A stretch of DNA of 64,000 bases, taken from the NCBI RefSeq assembly GCF_020091405.1, contig NZ_CP081903.1:3410501-3474500 (forward strand), in the 5' to 3' direction. The DNA comes from Bacteroides cellulosilyticus. Its GTDB lineage: Bacteria > Bacteroidota > Bacteroidia > Bacteroidales > Bacteroidaceae. A program made the translations under genes and the position numbers. Position 1 is the stretch's first letter. Every line of letters starts with the position of its first letter. Positions 27,593 through 34,274 of the stretch are shown piece by piece. The notes under the pieces are model-generated. The model saw only the letters and a program-made list of their open reading frames with translations. It was not told the DNA's origin and ran no database searches.

Positions 27593-28388
27593 TTATCGCC
27601 TCACGAATCCGTACCAGTTTCGTCAGTAGTCCTTCCAGTAAATCGAGCTTCAGCATATTGGCACCATCGCTTTTGGCTATTTCGGGGTGCTCATGTGTTT
27701 CAATAAACAATCCGTCTACACCGACCGCAACACCGGCTTTGGCAACGGTTTCAATAAGCTGCGGCATACCACCTGTCACTCCGCTTGTCTGATTGGGTTG
27801 TTGCAGAGAGTGCGTAACATCCAGAATGACTGGATAACCAAAGGTTTGCATTTCAGGGATGCCACGGTAGTCTACAACAAGGTCTTGATATCCGAAAGTT
27901 GTTCCACGCTCGGTAATCATAACTTCCTTATTTCCGGCTTCTACTACCTTTTCCGCAGCAAAGCGCATGGCGAGTGGAGACAGGAACTGTCCTTTTTTGA
28001 TGTTAACCACCTTTCCTGTTTTTGCAGCAGCTATCAGAATATCCGTCTGACGGCAAAGGAATGCCGGTATTTGCAGTACATCTACATATTCGGCGGCCAT
28101 TGCGGCTTCTTCTGCAGAATGTATATCTGTAACAGTAGGCACACCAAAAGTATCGTGTACTTTTTGTAACACTTTCAACGCTTTTTCATCGCCTATTCCC
28201 ATAAATGAATCCAGGCGTGAACGGTTGGCCTTGCGATAAGAGCCTTTAAATACATAAGGTATTTGTAATTTCTCCGTGATATTTACCACACGTTCGGCAA
28301 TACGCATTGCCATCTCTTCTCCTTCAATCACACAAGGGCCTGCCAACAAAAAGAAGTTTCCGGCAGGATTATTCTTTAATTCAATCAT
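27588..28388 (-). CDS. kdsA: 3-deoxy-8-phosphooctulonate synthase (KDO-8-P synthase)
   Basis: Cytoplasmic enzyme condensing arabinose-5-phosphate and phosphoenolpyruvate to KDO-8-phosphate, needed for the inner core of lipopolysaccharide. The 266-residue length is typical. Recognised segments include LLAGPCVIEGEEMAMRIAE, FKGSYRKANRSRLDSFMG, LQIPAFLCRQTDIL, NIKKGQFLSPLAM, TERGTTFGYQDLVVD and the end DGLFIETHEHPEIAKSDGAN, all diagnostic for KdsA. The Asn at position 26 of many non-metal enzymes corresponds to the CVIEGEE region, and no attempt is made to call the metal class. It lies 91 bp after the lipid kinase gene, with a hairpin in between, and its own stop codon is inside an 18 bp hairpin. 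Confidence 0.96.
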   Translation of the reverse strand: MIELKNNPAGNFFLLAGPCVIEGEEMAMRIAERVVNITEKLQIPYVFKGSYRKANRSRLDSFMGIGDEKALKVLQKVHDTFGVPTVTDIHSAEEAAMAAEYVDVLQIPAFLCRQTDILIAAAKTGKVVNIKKGQFLSPLAMRFAAEKVVEAGNKEVMITERGTTFGYQDLVVDYRGIPEMQTFGYPVILDVTHSLQQPNQTSGVTGGMPQLIETVAKAGVAVGVDGLFIETHEHPEIAKSDGANMLKLDLLEGLLTKLVRIREAIK

Positions 28389-28416
28389 AAGTATTTAGTG
28401 TATAGTGCTTAACGGT

Positions 28417-28455
28417 AAGTGATTAGCAAGTGATAGCGCAGCTTGCTAATCACTT
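28417..28455. repeat. Perfect 14 bp inverted repeat between the lipid kinase gene and kdsA
   Basis: AAGTGATTAGCAAG (28417-28430) and CTTGCTAATCACTT (28442-28455) are exact complements with an 11-base loop. The AGTGATTAG core is shared with the repeat cluster at 24534-24619. No long T-run follows on the minus strand. Confidence 0.75.
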
Positions 28456-28479
28456 TTCACTAAACGTTAATCGTTATTT

Positions 28480-29406
28480 TTAGTTTGGAATAATCAATGT
28501 TATCGCTTCATGCATAATCCCGATGTCCAGTGGGAAATGCCGGTCGAGAATACGTCCGTCCAAGTCCACCGAAGCATTTTGTGCACGTAGTACTTTTACT
28601 TTCTGGGTACGGTAAGGCATCACAACTTTATGATTCAGAATACGTCCCTGGATAAGCATCCATAGTCCTGATACGAGTTGTAACAGTTCCGGACGATAGA
28701 TCACGGATACATCGAGCCAACCGTTATACGGCACGGCGCTTGGTGCTTGTCCGTATCCCCATGCACTGCCGATACATACCGTCATGATACGTCCCCGGAT
28801 GTGTTCTCCGTTTATTTTGAGATGCATCCTGTAGAGCTTCCGTTCAAAGAAAAGTGAGATAAGGGCCATAAGGTAGGACAGGAATTTTACTCCCCAGAAA
28901 CGTTTGGTCTGGTCGGAAATCTTCACGATACGGGCTCCTAAACCTATATTGATTGCATTGAGGAAATAGCGTGTGACATGTTTTTCACCATCGTAATAAT
29001 TGCAGAATCCGACGTCTATCTTCCGGCGTCGGTTATTAATGATGCAATCTACGGCATCTTTGTATTCCGAAGTCATTTCCCAGTATTTGGCAAAGTCATT
29101 TCCGATACCGTTGGGAATGATACCTATGGCGATTTCTCTTTTATCTTCTGCATTGGATGACATGATGCCGTTGATAGCGTCGTTTAGCGCTCCATCACCG
29201 CCCACAACAACAATGGTGCGGTATCCGTTATTGGCAAGAATGCCTGCTAAACGTTCCACAGACCCGAACCCTTCAGACTGCACGTAGTCATAAGACACGC
29301 CTCGGCTGTCCATATATTCTTTGATTTCTTTCCACCGTTTCTGCACTTTCCGTGTGCCGGCTTTGGGATTGTATATCACTCCCCACTTTTCGGGTTCTAC
29401 GCTCAT
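28480..29406 (-). CDS. Diacylglycerol/lipid kinase family protein
   Basis: Cytoplasmic or membrane-associated kinase of the DgkB/YegS/LCB5 family, 308 residues. The nucleotide-binding signature GGDGALNDAING and the later GIIPNGIGNDFAKYW are clear, as is the opening WGVIYNPKAGTRKVQKRWK. The C-terminal beta-sandwich ends with SVDLDGRILDRHFPLDI. Family members phosphorylate diacylglycerol, sphingoid bases or related lipids; a sphingolipid substrate is possible in Bacteroides but is not shown here. It is read from a -7 element that overlaps the end of miaA. Confidence 0.9.
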   Translation of the reverse strand: MSVEPEKWGVIYNPKAGTRKVQKRWKEIKEYMDSRGVSYDYVQSEGFGSVERLAGILANNGYRTIVVVGGDGALNDAINGIMSSNAEDKREIAIGIIPNGIGNDFAKYWEMTSEYKDAVDCIINNRRRKIDVGFCNYYDGEKHVTRYFLNAINIGLGARIVKISDQTKRFWGVKFLSYLMALISLFFERKLYRMHLKINGEHIRGRIMTVCIGSAWGYGQAPSAVPYNGWLDVSVIYRPELLQLVSGLWMLIQGRILNHKVVMPYRTQKVKVLRAQNASVDLDGRILDRHFPLDIGIMHEAITLIIPN

Positions 29407-29477
29407 ATTGTTATCTCTTAGTAAAGTCCTACATAATCATTTTTGTACTCTCCCCACAGTCTTCGTCTTTGTTGCCC

Positions 29478-29485
29478 CAAAGATA
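29478..29485 (-). promoter_or_regulatory. -7 element of the lipid kinase gene
   Basis: Minus-strand TATCTTTG (plus CAAAGATA), directly after the miaA stop and 72 bp before the kinase ATG. No good -33 element at 19-21 bp was found. Confidence 0.5.
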
Positions 29486-30406
29486 CTAATTCCCTTTGAG
29501 TTTCGCTTGTACAAAAGCAATCTTTTCTTCCATAGGCAGCCCGGCATCCATCCAATGGATAGTAAAGCCGCGCCGTTCCATTCCCCGGAACCAGGTCATC
29601 TGCCGCTTGGCAAACTGGTGAATAGCAATCTCTAGTTCCCGGTACATCTCTTCGTATGTCAGTTTGCCGATAACGTACAGAGTCAGATACTTATATTCCA
29701 GACCATAATAGATAAGATCATCCGGTTGGATACCCTGTTCTATCAGGCGTCGTACTTCATCTACCATCCCTTCGTCCAGACGTTGACGCAGGCGGCGGGA
29801 TATCTTCGTACGGCGTAATTCCCGGTCTATATCTACACCAATGATAAGGCTGTTCAGTTCCGGGAACGCCCGTTCGTCTACCGGTGTATGTGCATAATAT
29901 TCTTCTATCTCGATGGCCCGGATCGCTCGTTTTACGGTGTCGACATCTGTAGTATTATGCAGGGCTTTGTACTGCTTCAGCATCTCGGTCAGTTCTTCCA
30001 GGGATTTATCGGCAAGGCGTGCACGCAACTCCGGATTTTCGGGAACTGGCAGTAACTTATAGCCTTTCAATACAGATTCCAGATACATACCGGTACCCCC
30101 ACACAAAACGGGAAGTTTCCCTTTTTGTTTAATAGTCTCGTACGCTATCAGAAAATCACGTTGATATTCAAAAACATTGTATTTATAGCCCGGGTCGGCA
30201 ATATCAATCAGATGATAAGGGATTGGTTTACCATTCACAGTGTAGTCTACCAGGTCTTTACCCGTGCCGAGATCCATGCCACGGTAGATTTGCCGGGAAT
30301 CTGCACTGATGATTTCTGTGTCAAGAACATTTGCCAGTGCTGCGGCGAAGGGAGTTTTACCGGAAGCGGTAGGACCTAATATAGCTATCAAATCATAGTC
30401 AGGCAT
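29486..30406 (-). CDS. miaA: tRNA dimethylallyltransferase MiaA
   Basis: Adds a dimethylallyl group to A37 of tRNAs reading codons that begin with U. The 306-residue product is of normal length. The P-loop is GPTASGKTPFA (about residues 10-17), followed by IISADSRQIYRGMDLGTGK, which holds the conserved substrate contacts, and later VLCGGTGMYLESVLKGY and GLEYKYLTLYVIG. The C-terminal FAKRQMTWFRGM is diagnostic of MiaA. It is the first gene of the minus-strand block and has a well-formed promoter 24-54 bp upstream of its ATG. Confidence 0.97.
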   Translation of the reverse strand: MPDYDLIAILGPTASGKTPFAAALANVLDTEIISADSRQIYRGMDLGTGKDLVDYTVNGKPIPYHLIDIADPGYKYNVFEYQRDFLIAYETIKQKGKLPVLCGGTGMYLESVLKGYKLLPVPENPELRARLADKSLEELTEMLKQYKALHNTTDVDTVKRAIRAIEIEEYYAHTPVDERAFPELNSLIIGVDIDRELRRTKISRRLRQRLDEGMVDEVRRLIEQGIQPDDLIYYGLEYKYLTLYVIGKLTYEEMYRELEIAIHQFAKRQMTWFRGMERRGFTIHWMDAGLPMEEKIAFVQAKLKGN

Positions 30407-30429
30407 AAGTTGTTTTGATTATTTTTCTA

Positions 30430-30460
30430 CAAAGATAATGCAAACCGAAAGCAATACAAA
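30430..30460 (-). promoter_or_regulatory. miaA promoter
   Basis: On the minus strand, -33 TTTG (30460-30457), a 19-base spacer, then -7 TATCTTTG (30437-30430). This is a textbook Bacteroides sigma-ABfr type promoter. The start of transcription should be near 30420, giving a very short leader before the ATG at 30406. Confidence 0.75.
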
Positions 30461-30592
30461 ATAAGCTTGATTATTTTTAATGCTAAAGTGCAGCTCGTCT
30501 TCGTTTTAAAGCAAGATATGAAAAAGGAAGTGAAAAAGAGAGTCCCTTCTCTTAAATGGTGTTATAAATGTGTTGTTTTCGCACACGGAACT

Positions 30593-30621
30593 TGTTACTT
30601 TCAAAAAAGTGCGTACCTTTG
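30593..30621 (+). promoter_or_regulatory. Promoter of a predicted small RNA
   Basis: TTG (30593-30595), an 18-base spacer and TACCTTTG (30614-30621), a full TAnnTTTG match. No protein gene follows within 1 kb; the downstream transcript would reach an intrinsic terminator after about 60 bases. Confidence 0.65.
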
Positions 30622-30627
30622 CACTGT

Positions 30628-30690
30628 GTTTTTCATAGTATTAGATTTAAGGTTAACAAAGGTTGGAGTACAGCGGTACTCCTTTTTTTT
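30628..30690 (+). ncRNA. Predicted small RNA (about 60 nt) with intrinsic terminator
   Basis: Between the promoter at 30593-30621 and the terminator there is no ORF with a start codon. The body contains GTATTAGATTTAAGG and GTTAACAAAGG, and the 3' end is a perfect 7 bp stem (GGAGTAC 30665-30671, loop AGCG, GTACTCC 30676-30682) with eight T bases. I recall very similar GTATTAGATTTAAGGTTAAC tracts elsewhere in Bacteroides genomes. It may belong to a multi-copy small RNA family such as the FopS paralogues of B. thetaiotaomicron; this link is from memory and unverified. An alternative is an attenuated leader of a lost gene. Confidence 0.55.
30665..30690 (+). terminator. Intrinsic terminator of the predicted small RNA
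   Basis: Stem GGAGTAC/GTACTCC with a four-base loop and a run of eight T bases. Strong and strand-specific (plus). Confidence 0.85.
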
Positions 30691-30810
30691 CCTATACCTC
30701 TGTATTTTGCAGACAAATCACTAATTTTCAAGATTCCATCCCATTATTTGTAATAACTCCCTTTCCTTAGATACGGCTTCCGATGTAATGGCATACCTTT
30801 GAACTGTTTT

Positions 30811-30984
30811 TTATTCTTTTGTCCTCAGACTGACCAGTTCTGCCCATTTGCGGAGGCTGAGGTCGAACTCTCCTTTTTTTAACAGGTGGGGAGGAGCCTT
30901 ATAGTGCAGGATTATATTTTCGTTGTCGGTATTTAATTGATAGGCCAATTCTCCGAGGTGGTATTTGAGGCGTGATAAGATCAT
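30811..30984 (-). CDS. Small hypothetical ORF, possibly a gene remnant
   Basis: A 57-codon minus-strand frame beginning MILSRLKYHLGELAYQ and ending LRKWAELVSLRTKE. The composition is protein-like but I recognise no family. Two things suggest decay. An overlapping frame just upstream starts MSKPVSFLSDSECLQAYDL and runs out in frame-shifted position. The same frame also stays open after the stop for 29 more codons (to 30721, ending IMGWNLEN). It may thus be part of a broken gene rather than a working small protein. The surrounding stretch from 30690 to 31190 shows no other gene. Confidence 0.3.
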   Translation of the reverse strand: MILSRLKYHLGELAYQLNTDNENIILHYKAPPHLLKKGEFDLSLRKWAELVSLRTKE

Positions 30985-31192
30985 AGGCTTGCAGGCATTC
31001 GGAATCGCTCAAAAAAGAAACAGGTTTGCTCATGATGGGATGTTGCATTAACCGGATGACACTTCAAATATATCATTAAACTTGTTCAGTCAGGTTACAA
31101 TCTGTTTGTCTGGGTATCAGGATTTAGAATCTGATTATTTATAACCCGTTCTAACACGAATTAGCATTTGTCAGAATACAGACTTACCTAAA

Positions 31193-31283
31193 ATTACATT
31201 GCTTGTTGTTGATAAGAACAAGCAATGTAATCATCCGCAACATTACTTGTTCCGGATCATAGCATTACTTGTTTTCAAGTGTA
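31193..31283. repeat. Array A: four units at exact 22 bp period
   Basis: Units start at 31196, 31218, 31240 and 31262. Units 1, 3 and 4 carry (A/G)CATT(G/A)CTTGTT in the same orientation; unit 2 is the inverted form ACAAGCAATGT. Units 1 and 2 together form a perfect 15 bp inverted repeat, ATTACATTGCTTGTT (31193-31207) with its complement (31217-31231), separated by a 9-base loop. The exact period of two helical turns suggests a phased binding array. It lies about 450 bp upstream of the GH115 promoter in the divergent region after miaA. Confidence 0.8.
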
Positions 31284-31627
31284 ATTCAATACATCAATAT
31301 TCTTTTTCTTCTTGCAGTCTTTCAGGTATAAGATGATACTTCATTTTATTCATTGCGGACGGGGTATGAATCAGCTGTCAACCCATCCCCCTTGTTTCCT
31401 TCTTTTCTTAATAATAACGAATCAAGCTTTATGGGTGCGCTGATGACAAAAAGATGTGGAGCGTGAATGACAATAAAATAAAGGTAGTATGGCAGTAGAT
31501 TTCACAACGAAGAAAATATCGAAGATTTATCTATCCGCAGGCACTGCATGGCTTATACATGAATGATGGAGGTAAATCAAAGGCAAGATGCAGGTTTAGG
31601 GCTGACCAGAGCCATTTTTTTGAGCGG

Positions 31628-31677
31628 ATGTTACATCAATGTAAGTTTATGTAACATGAAAAGACGGGATGTAACAT
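31628..31677. promoter_or_regulatory. ATGTAACAT-type boxes upstream of GH115
   Basis: ATGTTACAT (31628-31636), ATGTAACAT (31649-31657) and ATGTAACAT (31669-31677), spaced 21 and 20 bp. The first is the reverse complement of the other two. They lie 101, 80 and 60 bp before the -7 element at 31729, good positions for an activator. The same boxes at the same distances precede xusA (36859-36929). The likely binder is the AraC-type domain of the hybrid two-component regulator at 59661-63764; this is inference. Confidence 0.7.
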
Positions 31678-31728
31678 TGACCGTAGCAAATAGGAACACG
31701 AAGATTCGAAAAGTACTTTGTAATGAAC

Positions 31729-31736
31729 TATCTTTG
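31729..31736 (+). promoter_or_regulatory. -7 element of the GH115 gene
   Basis: TATCTTTG, 35 bp before the chosen ATG at 31771. It lacks a convincing -33 element, as expected for an activator-dependent promoter. Its position also argues against the upstream in-frame ATG at 31723, which would precede the transcript start. Confidence 0.65.
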
Positions 31737-31770
31737 TACAAAACGAAGGTTAATTAAAAAGTATCTTACC

Positions 31771-34266
31771 ATGAAAACAAGAATTAGTTGGATTTTTTAT
31801 TGTTTAGTAAGTTTCATGTTACTTCCCTCTTTGTCGGCGGCAGAGCGTTTTGTGACAAATAAGAGCAATGGTTTTACCTGGATACAGCAAGGAAAGGCGT
31901 ATCCGATACTGGTAGACTCGCAGGAAGATAAAGGAGTGCTGAGGGCTGTTGCCAATTTGCAGACAGATGCAGGTAAAGTGACAGGCGCTACTCCGGAAAT
32001 TATTCATTCCCCATCCGGTAACCGTATGCTGATTGTCGGTTCTGTTGAGAATAGTTTATGGATTAAACAACTGGTGCAGGCAGGAAAGATTCCAGCTGCA
32101 GATTTGAAGGGGAAACGTGAGAAGTATATTCTTCAGACGGTGAAGCAGCCCGTGGAAGGAGTAGAAGAGGCAATTGTCATTGCAGGTAGTGACAAGCGGG
32201 GAACTATTTACGGTATTTACGAGCTTTCCCGGCAGATGGGTGTCTCTCCCTGGTATTTCTGGGCAGATGTTCCGGTGGAGAAGCATGATATTATATCTAT
32301 TAAAGAAGGTGTATATACCGATGGTGAACCGGCAGTGAAGTACCGCGGGATTTTCCTGAATGATGAATGGCCCAGTTTAGGCGGCTGGGCGTCTGCTACC
32401 TTTGGTGGGTTCAATAGTAAGTTCTACGAAACGGTGTTCGAACTGGTGCTTCGCCTCAAAGGAAATTTTATGTGGCCTGCCATGTGGAACAGTGCTTTCT
32501 ACGATGATGACCCGATGAACGGTCCGTTGGCCAACGAGATGGGAATTGTGATGAGTACTTCCCATCATGAACCGATGGGACAGGCTCAAAAGGACTGGAA
32601 ACGTCGTGGAAAAGGAGAGTGGAATTACACTACGAACGGTGCCGTGTTGCGCGACTTCTGGCAGCAGGGTATGGAACGCTGCAAGGATTGGGAAGCGGTG
32701 ATCACCCTTGCCATGCGTGGCGACGGCGATGAACCGATGAGCGAAGATGCCAATATCTCCTTGTTGCAGAATATCGTGAAAGATCAGCGGAAAATCATAG
32801 AGAAAGTAACCGGCAAGAAAGCTAAAGAGACTCCGCAGGTGTGGGCGCTTTATAAGGAAGTGCAGGATTATTATGATAAAGGTATGCGAGTACCCGACGA
32901 TGTAACGCTGCTGCTCTGTGATGACAACTGGGGCAATGTACGTAAATTGCCCGACTTGAAAGCGAAGCCTCGCAAAGGTGGTTACGGCATGTATTATCAT
33001 TTCGACTATGTAGGGGCTCCCCGTAACTCCAAATGGATAAATATTACTCAGATACAACGCACGTGGGAGCAGATGATGTTGACCTATGACTATGGCGTGC
33101 GCGAATTGTGGGTGGTGAACGTAGGTGACTTGAAGCCGATGGAATATCCTATCACCTTCTTCCTGGATATGGCCTGGGAACCGAAACGTTTCAATGAAAA
33201 TAATCTGTTTCAGCATACGGTGGATTTCTGTCGTCAGCAATTTGGCGGATACTATGCCGAAGAAGCGGCTCGTCTGATCGACACTTATACTAAATACAAC
33301 CGTAGGGTTACTCCGGAAATGCTGAATGACCGGACTTACAGCCTGGAAAATTATAACGAATGGCAAAGTGTAAAAGATGAATACGCTGCATTGTGTCTGG
33401 ATGCTTTGAAACTTTATTATCTGATGCCTGCCGAATACCGGGATGCTTTCGACCAACTGGTACTTTTTCCGATACAGGCATGTTCCAACTTATATGATAT
33501 GTACTATGCCGTGGCAATGAACCGTAAACTGGCAGAGGTTAATGATGTGAAAGCCAATAAATGGGCGGATAAGGCACGTGCTTGTTTCGAGCGCGACTCC
33601 GTGCTGACTTATCATTATAATCATGTAATGAGTGGGGGCAAATGGAATCATATCATGGATCAGACTCACATCGGATATAGATCCTGGAATGATCCGAAGC
33701 GCAATATAATGCCTAAAGTGACTTCTGTACCCGAGCCCCGTATAGCTCCTGCGCCACCTGTGTTTGTAGAAAAGGATGGATATATATCTATTGAAGCAGA
33801 ACATTATACCCGTTCAGCGAACGGTGCATCTGCTAATTGGATTACGATCCCTAACCTGGGACGTACCTTGTCAGCCGTCACTACTTTGCCTTCCACAGCT
33901 ACTCCGGGCGAAGATATGTATCTGGAATATGATTTTGAAACGGAGAAGAGTGGTGAAGTAACAGTTATCGTACGTTTCTCTTCGACATTGAATTTCAATG
34001 ATTATAAAGGACTGCGATATGCGGTTTCACTGGATGGCGGCGAAGAACAGATAGTCAACATCAACGGTGATTATAAAGGTGAACTTGGCAGATTGCAGGC
34101 GGAGCACATCATCACTACCCAAACGAAACATTTGCTTGATAAGAAAGAAAAGCATACCTTGCGCATCCGTCCGCTTGATCCGGCACTTGTCATGCAGAAG
34201 ATAATGATTGATTTCGGAGGTTTGAAACCTTCTTTCTTGGGAGCGCCGGAGAGTTCTGTAAAATAA
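31771..34266 (+). CDS. GH115 xylan alpha-1,2-glucuronidase
   Basis: Predicted to remove (4-O-methyl-)glucuronic acid from internal xylose residues of glucuronoxylan. The 831-residue product has a signal peptide ending SLSA before AERF. The GH115 core is clear: GTIYGIYELSRQMGVSPWYFWADVPV, KYRGIFLNDEWPSLGGWA, KGNFMWPAMW, STSHHEPMGQAQKDW and YYHFDYVGAPRNSKWIN, all conserved in BoAgu115A-type enzymes. The C-terminal domain (from about residue 680, DGYISIEAEHYTR) is the usual GH115 accessory beta-sandwich. I chose ATG 31771 because it gives a normal signal peptide and follows the -7 element. The SASA esterase gene follows after 8 bp. Lack of a lipobox suggests a periplasmic enzyme. Confidence 0.92.
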   Translation: MKTRISWIFYCLVSFMLLPSLSAAERFVTNKSNGFTWIQQGKAYPILVDSQEDKGVLRAVANLQTDAGKVTGATPEIIHSPSGNRMLIVGSVENSLWIKQLVQAGKIPAADLKGKREKYILQTVKQPVEGVEEAIVIAGSDKRGTIYGIYELSRQMGVSPWYFWADVPVEKHDIISIKEGVYTDGEPAVKYRGIFLNDEWPSLGGWASATFGGFNSKFYETVFELVLRLKGNFMWPAMWNSAFYDDDPMNGPLANEMGIVMSTSHHEPMGQAQKDWKRRGKGEWNYTTNGAVLRDFWQQGMERCKDWEAVITLAMRGDGDEPMSEDANISLLQNIVKDQRKIIEKVTGKKAKETPQVWALYKEVQDYYDKGMRVPDDVTLLLCDDNWGNVRKLPDLKAKPRKGGYGMYYHFDYVGAPRNSKWINITQIQRTWEQMMLTYDYGVRELWVVNVGDLKPMEYPITFFLDMAWEPKRFNENNLFQHTVDFCRQQFGGYYAEEAARLIDTYTKYNRRVTPEMLNDRTYSLENYNEWQSVKDEYAALCLDALKLYYLMPAEYRDAFDQLVLFPIQACSNLYDMYYAVAMNRKLAEVNDVKANKWADKARACFERDSVLTYHYNHVMSGGKWNHIMDQTHIGYRSWNDPKRNIMPKVTSVPEPRIAPAPPVFVEKDGYISIEAEHYTRSANGASANWITIPNLGRTLSAVTTLPSTATPGEDMYLEYDFETEKSGEVTVIVRFSSTLNFNDYKGLRYAVSLDGGEEQIVNINGDYKGELGRLQAEHIITTQTKHLLDKKEKHTLRIRPLDPALVMQKIMIDFGGLKPSFLGAPESSVK

Positions 34267-34274
34267 GAAGGAGT

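Noticed and set aside
20749..30406. Defence island or mobile element in the minus-strand block
   Set aside because: All genes are housekeeping, transport or envelope functions; no integrase, transposase, nuclease pair or attachment repeat was seen.
31723..31770. Upstream ATG for GH115
   Set aside because: It lies before the -7 element at 31729 and would hide the signal peptide that starts at 31771.
32377..33456. Long minus-strand frame (359 codons) inside GH115
   Set aside because: It lies entirely opposite a conserved glycosidase and shows no family motif; it is a shadow of the coding strand. The same holds for the other long opposite-strand frames such as 40949-41617 and 48678-49265.
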